DNA of 64,000 bases, taken from contig CAIIXF020000001.1 of the NCBI GenBank assembly GCA_903813345.2, positions 47,139,885 to 47,203,884 of the forward strand, read 5' to 3'. The translations under genes and the position numbers were made by a program. The DNA is from Owenia fusiformis. Its lineage: Eukaryota > Annelida > Polychaeta > Sabellida > Oweniidae. The notes under the pieces are model-generated. The model was not told the origin of the DNA, searched no databases, and worked only from the letters and a program-made list of their open reading frames with translations. Shown piece by piece: positions 24,101 to 54,559 of this stretch (its first letter is position 1; each line of letters begins with the position of its first letter).

Positions 24101-26011
24101 CCCGGGTTCGATTCCCGGTTCAGACAAGTTTGTTTGTGCGTTATGTAATTCTGGGTGTTTGACTGAGTGGTTCACAACTCGAATAAAAGGCTGTGGTGTG
24201 TACCTGTATGTCTGTGTACCTGTGCACATAAAAGAAAACAGGGCTCCTCCAAGGAGGGGTTTCTGGCTCTATCTTCGAGTGTAAAATACGTAAAATACGG
24301 AATATATCAATGAGGTATTGCTCGCCAAATATGGCGGTAACCAAGATATAATAATAAAACATAGAAATTTCAAACTGTATAATTGGCTGTTCTTCCTGGT
24401 ACACAGGGAAGTTTCATGTACATATATTACATTTTATCAAATTATTGGTGTGAACAAAACAAGACTTCCTATTAGTTGCTAAACCAAAATTTCAGTGTGA
24501 TAATGACAATAACCATTTCAGTTGATTTGCAACATGCTACATGACGCAATGAACAGTTTATCTGATCTATGTATTGATACAACTTCATTATTTGAAACAA
24601 TGGTTTTTCATTGAGGTTAATTCTAAAGTGGTTCTCAGTTTGCCTTGAAACTTTATTTAGGATGACTTGCATAAAAAATCTTCGTAGCAATCCCCAAAAC
24701 CTTATCGGGACTGCCCCAGCACTTGCATCCCTCAAGTTATTTAACCTGAGTCCTCTAAAATATGCTATGATTGGCCAGTTTAACCATTCCTAGTCAACTT
24801 CACTAAATGGTACAAGATTGGGAGATGTTACTCAAGTCTCTAGCCAATACTTGGCTAGAGGGGATTTCATCTGGAATACTGTGAACTCTATTTGAAAAAA
24901 GCTGGCCGTGGTGTCATTAATTTATTGAATATTTTAAAAATTGCCAGATAAATAAATCATTAACCAAACCGGACCCAGCCCGGCTCCTTGATGAGATATG
25001 ACATGATTTCATCAGGATTTCGTCTAAAATTAAAAAAAATGGCTCCGAGAAAATGGCGATGTTCGAAAACTGGACGAAATGTCGTTAACGTCTGACATTA
25101 GTTACTGGCTGTAAATTCTAAGTTAGCGATCCAGAAGATGTGAACTAATACACTGATCACTTTATGTGTGTTTTGGAATTTTTGGTGAGGTAATAAGACC
25201 AAAACTCGCAATTCAAATTGTGATGTGGAAAAATGGCGGACATATGATTTCAAATTTTATGATTACGACATGACCAGTTGTTCATGCAGGAATATATCTG
25301 TACTGGAAGGCCACGATACAGTGGCCTTAGAAGAAGGTAAGGGAGATGAACCACATGGATGAAACCTTTATCTATCAATGTTTTACCAAAAAAGTATTAC
25401 TGGGACGTATAAAGAATGTGTCCGAGTCTTTGCAATTATAGATACATTAAGGTAGATTAATACCACGTTCAATGTGCTTCATGTAAAGAAGCGATGCACA
25501 ATAAACAAACAGACATGTGCTAAACAAATAAACAGACAGTCTGCATCGTGTCACTTATGTCACCAAGTACATCCTAAATCAAAACCTAGTTTTGAAAGGT
25601 GATTGGGTGATAAATATTCTATAATGGGTACAGGGATACAATAGTACAAATAATACATCATCATAAAACAACAAAGCCTGAACTCATGAGTACTTTGTAC
25701 TTGTAAAAAATATTTTGATAAAAACAACAAAGGAAATCAATGAAGATCACAGTTATTCATCATTCTTCAGTTTCTATACATTTTGATGGACAATATTATC
25801 TTAAATACCTAGAATCAAAGTTATATATGACTATTCTAAATTGATTATGTTATGTCATCATCAGCTGAGACTCCCAAAGAAAGGTCATCTGACAAACCTG
25901 GTATGGTGGAGGGGGTCCAAGTCCCGAGCTATCTGGAGGTTCGCTGTGCCCTTCATTTCCCCTCAAAAGAGATATATCATCGTTCGTAGGGCTCTTCAGA
26001 CAGTTACCCAT
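21108..26011 (-). CDS. RNF11: RING finger protein 11 (E3 ubiquitin ligase adaptor)
   Basis: Complete three-exon gene, coding order 26011-25898, 24018-23870, 21291-21108; 148 residues, close to the 154 of vertebrate RNF11. RNF11 is a membrane-tethered RING-H2 protein that works with HECT ligases and the A20 complex in endosomal and NF-kB signalling. Seen: MGNCLKSP start, with Gly2 and Cys4 as the known myristoylation and palmitoylation positions; PPPPY at residues 33-37, the WW-domain ligand; QLTEEEQIKIAQRLGLI, which includes the ubiquitin-interacting-type helix; and a full RING-H2 set C89, C92, C107, H109, H112, C115, C126, C129 with DDWLMRSFTCPSC. The end is ETNSSSN. Intron 1 holds a SINE. 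The start codon is 390 bp from the divergent DNAAF11 start. Confidence 0.96.
22150..22255. repeat. Short tandem repeat (TTACAAAGCAGTTACACA units)
   Basis: Three to four imperfect units of TTACAAAGCAGTTACACATT with a GTGCAGATGA spacer. In RNF11 intron 2. Confidence 0.7.
22898..22997. mobile_element. Short TGTCACCAC-family element
   Basis: About 100 bp beginning TGTCAACACCTGCCATTTGT and ending GGTGGTGACA. Internal phrase CTGCCAAATGC is shared with the copies near 58178 and 59678. No coding capacity. Confidence 0.6.
24049..24360 (+). mobile_element. tRNA-derived SINE, copy 2
   Basis: In RNF11 intron 1. The tRNA-like head has an intact A box TGGCTCAGTGG (24057-24067) and B box GGTTCGATTCC (24105-24115), both matching RNA polymerase III consensus. 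The body shares GGGTGTTTGACTGAGTGGT, CTGTGGTGTGTACCTGTATG and CACATAAAAGAAAACAGGG with the copy at 11871-12208; the tail is ATAATAATAAAA. Two copies with the same head and body in opposite orientations define a family. Confidence 0.87.
24361..25897. other. RNF11 intron 1, right part, no feature seen
   Basis: Intronic DNA. AAAATGGCGATG and AAAATGGCGGAC near 25045 and 25233 look like start contexts but lead into short frames without recognisable protein. Confidence 0.5.
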
Positions 26012-26401
26012 CTTTTTGATTTAAATAATTGTCTTTAATAAGCAGCTAAAGCAATGAATAATCCAGTTCAAAATGTCCACAAAATGCACTGCGATGACAC
26101 AAAATAAAAACAGAAGCCTAACAACACTTATTAAAAATACTACGCGTCATCAAATTATCCCAAATGTTTACATAATTTCATCAATACATCTTTTTTGAAT
26201 ATGAATAATTCATTTTTATATTACTTTGATTTATAGTTGCACATTGAAAACAGCAAAATACCTTCTGAATAATATACTACTCGATTTATGTTTTAGCGGA
26301 GTAATATGAACTTTATAAACAGTCTGGTACTACTTTTTCAAAACACAAATTTTTAAATTCTACACAATTCTTTTAGTTTTTACTGATTTGCATCCCCAAA
26401 C
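26012..26401. promoter_or_regulatory. Putative bidirectional promoter of RNF11 and DNAAF11
   Basis: 390 bp separate the two start codons of divergent genes, with no other gene between. Both proteins are complete at their N-termini, so both transcription starts should lie here unless non-coding 5' exons exist. The stretch is AT-rich without CpG clustering. I cannot point to a core element with confidence. Confidence 0.5.
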
Positions 26402-44102
<17,701 letters not shown>

Positions 44103-47100
44103 GCAGGAATATAGTAGATACTAATAGCCACAATCTCATATATATTTTGCCCCAACTCTACACATAATCATTCTGTGTGAATCGGTGGTACAGGAGCATT
44201 TGTTCAAAATAAGCAAATTCATTTTGAGCCTACATTTTTTATTTCATATACTCTGTATTCCCAAGTCTGTTTCATTGCTGATTTTGGCAGTGAACAAAGT
44301 GGACTATTTGTCACATTAAGTGTGAATTTCTTGAGACAGGCCAGCAGACATCATAGATGCCTTAAGCCTACTGAGCACTGAGTGTGTGAGTAACTCCTGA
44401 AACCGTCCAAAATACATTTCATTTCACTTCTTCGTAGTGATAGTCATACATGTCGGTATGAGACCAAAACATAATTAACTAATTAACTTGTGAATGTAAT
44501 ATTATATGCAACAAAGTTCCGTCCAAAACAAACAAGAAGATCTCAGTCTTTAGCTGCGAAAACATTACGAATTTGATATGAGTAACATCATAAAGACAAT
44601 GCTGTGCTTTTTAAGATGGCATTTTATTGACAATCTTTATCTTGGCCTTATCTAGGAAATATTCTTATATCCTCAGATATGCCGTCAAGGAATCATATGA
44701 TTTATTAAGAATTTGTCAAACTTTTCAAACCGTCCAAAAATCTTCATGTACATTCAATATTATTTTGATACTGATTTTGTACCATGTAAACGTGTTCTTA
44801 TATTTATTTACGAAATATATACTTTGTTTAAATGTATTTATACTTTTTTGTTTTTAATGGGTTTGTCATTATTTAAAAATATGTTATGTTTATCATGTGA
44901 CAGATATAAGACTTACAAATGGAAAACATGTCGTTTTAGCTATCTAAAAGCACACATGGAAATATGCATTGACTTACTAGTTATTGAATATTACAAGTCC
45001 AAGCCAACAAAAGTTGGATATTGCTATTGGCGATTGAACAATATTCGCGAAATAAATAGGATTTTTTGATAGTAAGAGTTCTTACTTTCAACTAAAAAAG
45101 CTAAATGACATTGCATAGTACTAATATACTTTGAATGGACGCATCCCGTTTGAGTGTGTTTAGCAGCAGATGTGACGGGCTTAAGGCCTTCGTGCTTTCT
45201 ACTTTATAAACTCATTTCATTTCACATGTATTTCAAACGTAACAACAATATACCAATATATTCATTCAGAAAAGAATTTATGATGAAAATATTAATTTTT
45301 GTGCCAGTCCTGGGCTTTCAACAACATATTTCACAATCGCTCCAGAAGCCCCAGTTTTACAAAATGCGTGAAGGGAATTATATGATTTCTGCAACGGCAA
45401 TAAATCTATACTTATAGTACCGGTGTTTCTCGCAAGTAGACCCACTGGGCGTTTATTTCGCATGCGCGTTTATTTGAAAATCTTCGAAATGAACGCCCCG
45501 TGGGCTTCTATGAAGAGGGAAACTTATTTTTCAAGGCAGATGGGCATTAATAACGCAGATGCGAGTAGGTAGTTACCAGACTCACCACTAGGTGGCTCGT
45601 TCGGGTCAGATAGCATGGCGGGTATAGAAGAAAGTTCCCTCAAACTTAAATTACATCTGTTTGCGTGGTTCAATTTTCATATAACCCTTATGTATCTAAT
45701 AGTTATGCAAATTAAAATATGTCCAGTAAAGGAAAATGTTATCTGTGCGATACAAGAAAAGATAATTCACTTTAAATCGGAGGTTCTATCAAAGTTCTCT
45801 TGCTTTGATCCGATTTGAAATAGTTTTTGAAATTTTAAAGATCCAGTAATAATGTGCATACATGGGCTTTCAACTTTTCAACTAGTTGAAAGCCCATGGT
45901 GCATACAAATCTTTTTCTCGAATGTCCATTTATTTAAAGGCACTCGAAAAAGAAGCCCAACATGGGCTTTTAGGGACATGATATGAAAACCGCTTAGTCA
46001 GTCATCAAGTTATATATTCTCTCTTTCAACTAAACGCCTGTGAGGTCAGCAAATTTTCTGGGCTACCCAACTATTCTGACTTGACCCATTGGGTTCTTTT
46101 GAATGCCCATGCTTGACCCAAGTATTCTGGGTTTAATTATTTTATCTCATATACTCAATATGGTGATTTTCAATTCAATGTTTCTTTCACAGATGACTGT
46201 TGAAATTAAGTTAATTAAACCACTTCATATTTGCTTATATTATGTATGATGCTGCCTTAAGCACAAAAAGGCCTTAACTACATGTATTTATTATATAAAC
46301 TAACAGGGTAGCATACTCATTGAAGTTCACGTTCACTTAAAAACGTGTAGCTATATCCTCCTTCTTGATTTCTCAGTCTATGTAGTTCCAACTCATTTGA
46401 AAGATGTCGCGCATTTTCATAGTTAATTGAATCTAGGGAAATACTGTTGCAAAAATATTTTTGTGATACTAACAGTATTAATGATTTATTCTTTCATGTC
46501 ATTACTAATTAAATCGTATCAAAAATATATTATAGTATTCGTGAATATCGAGGAAAGAATATATATACGGAAGAGAATAAGGTTTTCTCAAAATCAAAAT
46601 GCGATTTATACATTCTTATCCTAGCCTCGGTTTGAGTTTGTTATTTATTTCCTGACAACCAAAGTACACAAGTTACAAATTATATATGAAAAAGTGAACA
46701 TATCTACTTCAAAGCAATTAATCGAGTACTGTTTTTATTCTTCATAACGTTCGTAAGTATAATTACAATAACTAATACTCGTTAGAGTAATTCTAATTCA
46801 TCTAGGATGTATAGGCCAAGGGAAAAGTAGACTAGTAGATTATCATGATTTTGATTAAAAAAGATCTGGTGGTTGTTTTGCTACTAGAGATGCCTTAGTT
46901 CTATGTCCTGCAATTCAATTCAGTACACAGGCATATCTTAGTGTTGTTGCTTGGCCCAGCTTGAAATGCTACAGTGTCGCGTTTATCAAATTCTTTGACC
47001 TTTTTCTGTAAGCGTTTTCATGATGTTAAACTATATATCTGCTTAGTTTAAATGAGCTTATTAGCCTTTTGCGGATTATTGATGTAGATATAGATGATTT

Positions 47101-47166
47101 AGACCTCTGCCTGACTAGGACTGCAACATATATACTATATTTCAGACAAAATACAATTAAATCATC
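44103..47166. other. Intergenic DNA between DNAAF11 and ODAD1
   Basis: Holds the DNAAF11 3' UTR and the ODAD1 5' flank and UTR. No recognisable gene. A TACCGGTGTTTCTCGCAAGT stretch with CACTGGGCGTTTATT at 45419-45500 resembles the end of the 3489-3982 MITE, and a 38-bp palindrome is at 45861-45898. The open frames near 44627-45069 are AT-rich and without known motifs. Confidence 0.5.
45861..45898. repeat. 38-bp palindrome
   Basis: Arms CATGGGCTTTCAACT and AGTTGAAAGCCCATG with an 8-base loop; perfect stem. Function unknown. Confidence 0.85.
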
Positions 47167-50100
47167 ATGCCTAGACCACGCTCAGGAGGTTCCGACTACA
47201 GTGATGCAGATGCAGATGGGATGGCAGAAAGGGAGATGGAGTACACAAAACTCCAACGTCAGCATAGAATCATGCAAGGCGACAGAGAGGCTTATACAGA
47301 GGAGTCACAGAATCTTATACGTAAACAAAAGTAAGTTCATACATGCTTTGATTTAAGTACTAATTGTTTGGTTATATTATGCTCACACTTTGCTGTTTGA
47401 TTTTAGTTTAGTATTTTACCATTTGTTTGTGAGGATAGGATGGCAAGCGGCAAAGTATATTAGCATTACTGAATTGCTTTTGATAAGCTGAATTAAGTTC
47501 CAAAGTTATTTTGATTTCTGATAAATACTAGACAATATGTTCAATATATTCCAAAATAAAATTTCTTTTCAGAGCGGAAATATCTCAACTAGAAGCAGAA
47601 CGTGCAGAATTGTTGAAAGATTTGCGTTTGGCAGAGAGTCGAAGCAATCAGAATAAAGATGAGGTCCATACTGACAAACTCACAACCCTAGTCAATGACA
47701 GAGGTAAAAATAGACATGTAACAACCCAGAGAATGTTTACAATTAAATACAATAAAGAATGACTTAATGTGATGTCCAGAATAAAACAATCCATTTGGAT
47801 TTGGATTCTTCTCAATTTAATGACATACAGGGTGATCATAATTAAAAAACAACAGGGTGTTCAGAATTGAGGGATTCAACTTTATAAAGGGTATCAACAT
47901 TAAATAACATGTTGTCTTGAATTAGTAAATTCTAATGGGTGTTTACAATTAATTACATAGATATTATTGAATTGAAACATATAGACTTCACAATTAAACT
48001 CAGAATGTAGCGTGTTAAAAAAGTTCCAATGTATTTAAACTCTTTTCACCTTGAGAGTATCTGATAGAAGTTAAGCTTAAAGATTGACAATTAAATGACT
48101 GTTAAAGAACATTACAATACTCTATTGCTACACCTTGATGTAAAAAATTGAAAATGTGTGTTAATGGTTGTTGTTTTTTGATAGATGACCTCCACCAATC
48201 AATAGATGATGAAAAGGAAAACCAAAAGGAACTGGATGCAAAAATTCGAGAATGGGAGAAGAAAATAAGAGACCAACACAAAAATATGGGAGGCATACAC
48301 ATGAGCCGTCAACACACAATAAAAACACAGAAAAATGTCCGGGTTCTTGAAAACCGACTAGATAAAGTAAGAAATCATACCAATTTCTCATGTTAGTTGT
48401 TATAAAAATTCTTAATATCACATATCTATTGGTACATAATTATTATAAATAAATGAATGAATAATAAGAATATGATTTATTTTATATATTCAAACCTACA
48501 TGTATTAATAAACACAAATGATTTATTGAAAAAAGTGTTGTAATATTTAGCGTTTATGAATATTTGATAATATTTTTTAAAATTTTTACTTGTCCTGTTT
48601 TAGGAAAATCAAAAGTTTAACAATTGTCTCACAGCAAATGCCTCACTCCGAGAAGAAATAGACAGTTTACGAGTTGAGAGAGTACGTTTTGATAATCTCT
48701 ATTGTAAACTGGACAAAGAACGCATGGAGCTTAGACGTGACCTGGGAGAAGTTATCGACCAATCATCACAGGCCTATGATTCAAGGTAGGTTTAAAACTT
48801 TTAAACACATAGCAGAATGTTAAGAGAGTTCAATTGAAAAAGAGATAGTGTCCAAATTTAGAATATGAAATCTGACAATATCTATGATATCTGAAAATGG
48901 TCTCACTTGAATGAATTGCTTGTTCCATTGATATGTACAGTGAAACATGTAAAGTGATAGACCTTAGAAGTGGAACACCCCTGTTAGTGGAACACTCACT
49001 TTTCAGAGTCCTAACTGACTCAATGATCAATGAACTTCTATAAGTGGAACACCTCGCAAGGGGAACACATTTTAGAAGTACCAAATGTGTTCTACCAGTA
49101 CTTAGACAGGGTTTACTGTATTATTTGAAATACATATCAATGGAACAAGCTATTCATTCAACCATTGCTTTGTTACCATGGATAATTATACATGTGCTAA
49201 CATGCTTTCATAACCTGGAGCATACATGTATTTTACTTCATTGATAATAAACAATTTCAATTGATGTGTGAATGCAGGGATGAATGCCAGGCAAAGATGA
49301 TTCTCCTGAAAGAGAAGGCAGACAAGGACCTACAACAGCATAATGCAGAGATGAAAGAGTTGGTGAGAATAATTGACCATGACAGGAAGCTCAAGGAATT
49401 CATGGGAATAAAAGGTCAAGAAAGGCAAGAGGATCCACAACTGGTTGCCTGGAGGTCAAGAAAAGGTAAGTTAATTGTTAGATATTAGAATTTGTTGGAT
49501 GTTAAAAAGGAACATTTTGAGTCTTTGACTCAAAAATGTACCAGTTTTGTTTTACCAAATACTATAAAAGCCAGTGTAAATTAAGTTATTTTTATTCATT
49601 ACATTTGTTTTTTCTTCAAAAATATTGTCGTACACATTTCGGGAATCATCATGTTCCTAAACACATTTTAGGAATAATTAAGGGCATATCCACGTAGTGA
49701 ATTTCAAATAAATATACTTGGTAAAATGTTGTATAAATACATGCATGATTACATTTACAGAGTCATTGGAGGCTGAACGTAAGAAGGAGTTTGCTGAAGA
49801 TTCTGTTGAAGCTTACGAGGCAGCATTTGAGAGGATCAAGGAGATCACAGGAGAGGAAGATCTTGATCTTTTGGTTGAGAAGTTTATTGAAGTGGAAGAT
49901 AGAAACTTTGCACTGTTCAACTATGTGAACGAACAGAATAATGAGATAGAGACTCTGCAAGAACAAATTGCTGAAGTAAGCATTATTTTTGAGTGTGGTC
50001 TTGAATTAAGATATCAGAAATGAATTTTTATCTCAAGATAAAATAGTCAATCAGTTTGCTTCCTTTGACATACAATAATAAAAGTCACAAACAGAATATT

Positions 50101-51991
50101 GAATATGCATTGGAATACTAATTTTAGAAAGTCAGCTGAACCTGCAATAGAAACTCCATAATTGTGAATAAATACATGGGTAAAAGAACGAATCTGATTG
50201 GTCTGAAACAACCTTCACATTGGTCTTCATTTTTTTGTTTCCTGATAACATTATTACTTTTGAATATCCTGGGCAAGTCCAAAGAGCCAATAATTCAAGC
50301 TGATCATTCCATCGAATAGCTAACACCCATTACACACTAGCTCTATGTTAAATTAAATACTTTATCTGCCTTACAGATGAAGGACGAAATTGCTAACTTC
50401 AAAGAACAAGGTGTTGAGATGGAGACACAGCGACAAGCAATCCTGTCAAACCTTGAGGAGAAACAAGTGACTGCATCTAAGAATGCAGATGAGCATGATG
50501 AGAAGCATACTGCAATCATGAAGATTCTGGATCAGCTCAGGGCAGGTAAGAATATCAGTCAGAAAACATTATTTATATGTTGTCTTGCATCAAGTCTTTC
50601 GACCCCTGATCTAGTTCAAGATCTAGTTATATGGCATATTTGAAAAACTTATGAATAATGATTAACTTATTAAATTATGGACTCATGATTATTTGCATGT
50701 ACATGTTTTAATATCACAACACTTGTTTTGTCTTATCCAGGTATTGACTCGCTGTTTAATAAGATCAGTTGTGAAAGATCGGCTATAGATGACATGTTAG
50801 GTGCACAGACAGGAGTACAGGACAGAAATATGATCCAGTATCTGGGAATTATTGAACAAAGAACCAATGAGCTGCTATCCATTCAGAATTATTCCAATTC
50901 AAAGGTAGGTTTTGTTGTTTTATTATGGGGGAGGTCTGTCGGGTATACCAGAAAATGTGAAATGTCAACTTTTACTTTTTAGTGTCTCTCTGTTTCAAGG
51001 GGAATTGGTTCTAGATGGTAATTCTTGAAAGAATACTTCATTTTATGCAGAGAATCTTGGCTATCATGGAACTTGCTCTATCTTGAGTAAATATATCATC
51101 TTACCATAAATCACATTTAGGACTCTGGAAGTTGTTAAAAGATGAAGTGAGGGAATAACCCATTCAATATAACTTAATGCAAGCGGCTTTTACCCCTCCC
51201 TTTTGTATTTGATTTGATTTGAAAACCATATTTATTCTGGGTACATGTAGCTCTATCATGTAAAATGATTTATAATCAGTATTTGACTTGATCTTCGTGA
51301 ATGGAATAAAATTGACACTTAAGTAATGGTCTGTTTGTTTGCAGGACTATGAGAAATATGATCCAAAGGCAGGAGGTCTTCTAGGGGCTGGTCCCCAGGC
51401 AACACAGAATCAGATGCAGATTATGGCTCCCTCTGTAGGGTAAGTTACTTCAGCAGTTTCTTTAACAGTTACAAATATTAGGTCAATATATATATATGTG
51501 TGTATTTTAACAAAAACTTAGTCACAACGTAGTTGGTGCATAATCCTTATTTTTACAATTCTGACCAACTTTCCATGATCCATGATTTTAATGTGGGTTC
51601 ATGATTACCCACTTACATTAAAGGAAACCATTTAACAGTCTGACATTATAGGATACTAGTATAGTATTGGACAAAAAACTCCTCTGAATTAATCATATTA
51701 TCACAAAACTCACCCTTGAATTACGTTTGAAAATAACCTTTTATTATCTGAAAAATCAGATTGGAAACACCTTATTTCATGACAATATTTCAAAATGGAC
51801 TATTTTCTTGTAGGGATGAATATGAAAGTGAGGGCAGTGAGGCCAGTGATGATGACAGACCTTTCACCCGCAATGAACTACAATCTAAAGTTATGAAAAC
51901 TGTTAAAAAACGAGAATCAGCCATGAGGCGAGAAGGATTTAAATATGACTTATCAAATGCTAGAGAAAAAACTCAGAAGAAGAAAAAGTAG
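47167..51991 (+). CDS. ODAD1: Outer dynein arm docking complex subunit (CCDC114/CCDC63 family)
   Basis: Complete ten-exon gene, 555 residues. Exons: 47167-47330, 47573-47703, 48185-48366, 48604-48785, 49278-49465, 49761-49975, 50377-50545, 50741-50904, 51345-51439, 51814-51991; all phases fit. The family anchors outer dynein arms to doublet microtubules of motile cilia (algal docking protein DC2 is the homologue). Seen: an acidic start (DYSDADADGMAEREMEYTKL), LQRQHRIMQGDREAY, then nearly continuous coiled coil to about residue 440 with the conserved blocks LRVERVRFDNLYCKLDKE, EDLDLLVEKFIEVEDRNFAL, FNYVNEQNNEIETLQEQI and CERSAIDDMLGAQTGVQDRN, and a charged C-terminus (YESEGSEASDDDRPFTRNEL, KKKK). 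It lacks the long Ser/Gly-rich tail of human CCDC114. Invertebrates may have one gene for vertebrate CCDC114 and CCDC63, so the symbol denotes the family. Confidence 0.92.
48907..49161. mobile_element. Nested palindromic insertion in ODAD1 intron 4
   Basis: Outer arms 48907-48937 and 49131-49161 are inverted repeats (TTGAATGAATTGCTTGTTCC and TGGAACAAGCTATTCATTCA). Between them lies a 181-bp unit, 48938-49118, with ends CAGTGAAACATGT and ACAGGGTTTACTG flanked by TA, internally repeating GTGGAACAC. It appears to be a small TA-target MITE sitting in a larger palindrome. Confidence 0.65.
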
Positions 51992-52980
51992 ATTTCAAGA
52001 TGTGATGATAATAATTGATAAACAACAAGCATCTACTGTAGAATTTACTATGTGTTGAACAGTATTGAACAGCTAAAGTTCGGGGGTTACTGGCAGCACC
52101 TAGAGGCAATATCCACTCCGTCCAAGAGTTCATGAAATGCAGCAAACAAAGAAGGTTTAATCTCCAAGTTTGTTGGAAATCACATATACTGTATGGAACA
52201 ATCATGCTTGAAAAGCTGTTTTCTCAGGAGATATTGAGAAGTTGGCAATGGACTTCATGAGTTTAACATGGGCCTCTTACGGAAATATATCATGTATTAT
52301 GAATATGATTATTACATATTTTACGATACATAGAGAAAATGGGCTCCAGATAAACCCATTTTGAACGTGGTACTTGTATACTTTTGGAAATGAGTATCTG
52401 TATCTTCATCCTGTGAAAGAATATTTAAGAAATCCAAGAACATATTTTACTGAAGATTTAGTCATTTTCAATTTATTTCATTTTCAATCAGTGAATAATT
52501 CAGAATTCTATCAATCTAAAATATACAACTATAAAATTCATATTATAATCATAGTGACCTTTACATTGTAAAGTAAACATTTTGTGAGCTTATAATTAAA
52601 GATCACCCCCGTGCATCTCTTGCTAGGTATTTTTGTAAAGAGTATATGAAATAAATATATTAAAATTTTAATTCTTTGATTTGTATTACTCATTTTTCTA
52701 CTAATTTTGAGTATTGTAATTTGTAAAGCAATGGTGTGATAATGCTCGGGAATTAACAATAACAAGGTGACTATTTTGAAATATTCAACAACTTAACATA
52801 ACTCTTACATTTCTCATACTCTAATGTTCCATTCTTTATTCAGTATTCAGTTCATAACTGTGGGATTATTTGAAGAATAAGTTACATAACATTTATACTC
52901 ACTTCACAATCACATGGACGGAATAAACAGATTTAAATAACACAAACATATTACATACAAGAACACAAATGTGTACAAAA
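51992..52980. other. ODAD1 3' UTR and flank
   Basis: No gene. AATAAA at 52650-52655 is a plausible ODAD1 poly(A) signal about 660 nt after the stop. Confidence 0.45.
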
Positions 52981-54559
52981 TGTCCCCACCTATAGGTGAT
53001 CCCGTCAAATGGTTATCCTAAAAATGAGTAGACAAGACTTTACCGACACAATTTGAGGACGGAATATCAAAAATGGCCACCTTAAAATTTACCCAGAATG
53101 CCAAAAAATATTAGTCAGTTCTAGATTTTCATACTAAGAACCACCCCTGAAAATTTGAAATTGATCCCTCACACAGTTAACCAGAAAACATGTAAACAAG
53201 GCTTTACAAACAAGATTTTAGGACGGAAAATCCAAAATGGGTGCCTTGACATTTATCCAGAATGCCAAAAAGCTATTCTCTTCTAGATTTTCATACTAAG
53301 AATCATCCCTGAAAATTTGAAATTGATCTACCAAACGGTTCACCTGGAAATGCGTAGACAAAACATAACAGACAAGATTTTAGGACGGAAAATCCAAAAT
53401 GGCTGCCTTGACATTTACCCAGAATGCCCAAAAACTAATCAGATCTAGATTTTCATACTAAGAATCATCCCTAAAAATTTGAAATTGATCTACCAAACGG
53501 TTCACCTAAAAATGCGTAGACAAGACTTTACGGGCAAGATTTTAGGACAGAAAATCCAAAATGGCTGCTTTGACATTTACCCAGAATGCCAAAAGACTAA
53601 TCAGATCTTTCATACTAAGAATCATCCCTGAAAATTTGAAATTGATCGACCACACGGTTCACCAAAAAATGCGTAGACAAGACTTTACAGGCAAGATTTT
53701 AAAAAAAACTAATCAGATCTAGATTTTCATACTAAGAATCATCCCTGAAAATTTGAAATTGATCTACCAAACAGATCACCTGGAAATGCGTAGACAAGAC
53801 TTTACAGACAAGATTTTAGGACGGAAAATCCAAAATGGCTGCCTTGACATTTACCCAGAATGCCCAAAAACTAATCAGATCTAGATTTTCATACTAAGAA
53901 TCATCCCTGAAAATTTGAAATTGATCTACCAAACGGTTCACCTGAAAATGCGATGACAAGACTTTACAGACAAGATTTTAGGACGGAAAATCCAAAATGG
54001 CCGACAATAAAAAAGTGATTATGAGTTTTTGCCGAATTCTTTTTACAAAATTATCACATATAACTACTGTTAACAATAACATAGGCTTTTACAACAAAGT
54101 ACACCTGCAATTATTTATAAAGCTACAAAATAGTTAAAGTATGAAAACTGAAAAACACCATTCAATATGATACAAAGTATTATCGCGCGCTAACTTTTCT
54201 TAAAACATTCAAAATGGCTGACATGACTGAGCTAACAGGTACAAAACCTAATCAGATCTAGAATGAAGTGAGCTGAACAAGATGTTAAAATTTCAAAAGC
54301 AACTGTGAAGCCATTTTTCTTAAAGTTTGCAGACAAGGATTTTAGCATTTGACTTCAAAATGGCTGACAGGAAGTAGGTATCGAGTTTTTTTCATTCACA
54401 TCTAGATGCACTCATAAGTTAACCCTGAAAATTTGAAGGTGATATCTGTAGCGGTTTTGGAGAAAACTGCCGGACGTACGGACGGACGGACAGACGGACA
54501 TACGGACAGACAGACGCGCCTAGGCCGACAATATGGCCTCACACAATGTGGTGGGGACA
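52981..54559. mobile_element. 162-bp satellite element with TGTCCCCACC ends
   Basis: 1579 bp bounded by perfect 10-bp inverted ends TGTCCCCACC and GGTGGGGACA. The interior is a tandem array with a 162-bp period: GGACGGAAAATCCAAAATGG or its variant recurs near 53221, 53383, 53545, 53819 and 53981 (one unit is partly deleted near 53700). Each unit also has TTTACCCAGAATGCC, ATCATCCCTGAAAATTTGAA and GTAGACAAGACTTTAC. Before the right end lies a GGAC/AGAC microsatellite (about 54478-54517). Intergenic, between two convergent genes. Confidence 0.88.
54478..54517. repeat. GGAC/AGAC microsatellite
   Basis: Tract built on GGACGGACGGACAGACGGAC just inside the right end of the satellite element; probably part of its structure. 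Confidence 0.85.

Noticed and set aside
24049-24125. Possible tRNA gene (plus strand)
   Set aside because: Good RNA polymerase III boxes but no convincing cloverleaf, and it continues into a SINE body.
25020-25260. AAAATGGCGATG and AAAATGGCGGAC as possible first exons of DNAAF11
   Set aside because: Neither gives a donor in the phase needed by exon 2; the site at 26402 does, with a GTAAGT donor.
44627-45069. AT-rich frames of 76 and 118 codons
   Set aside because: Overlapping frames with biased, hydrophobic content and no homologous motif; no splice or signal support.
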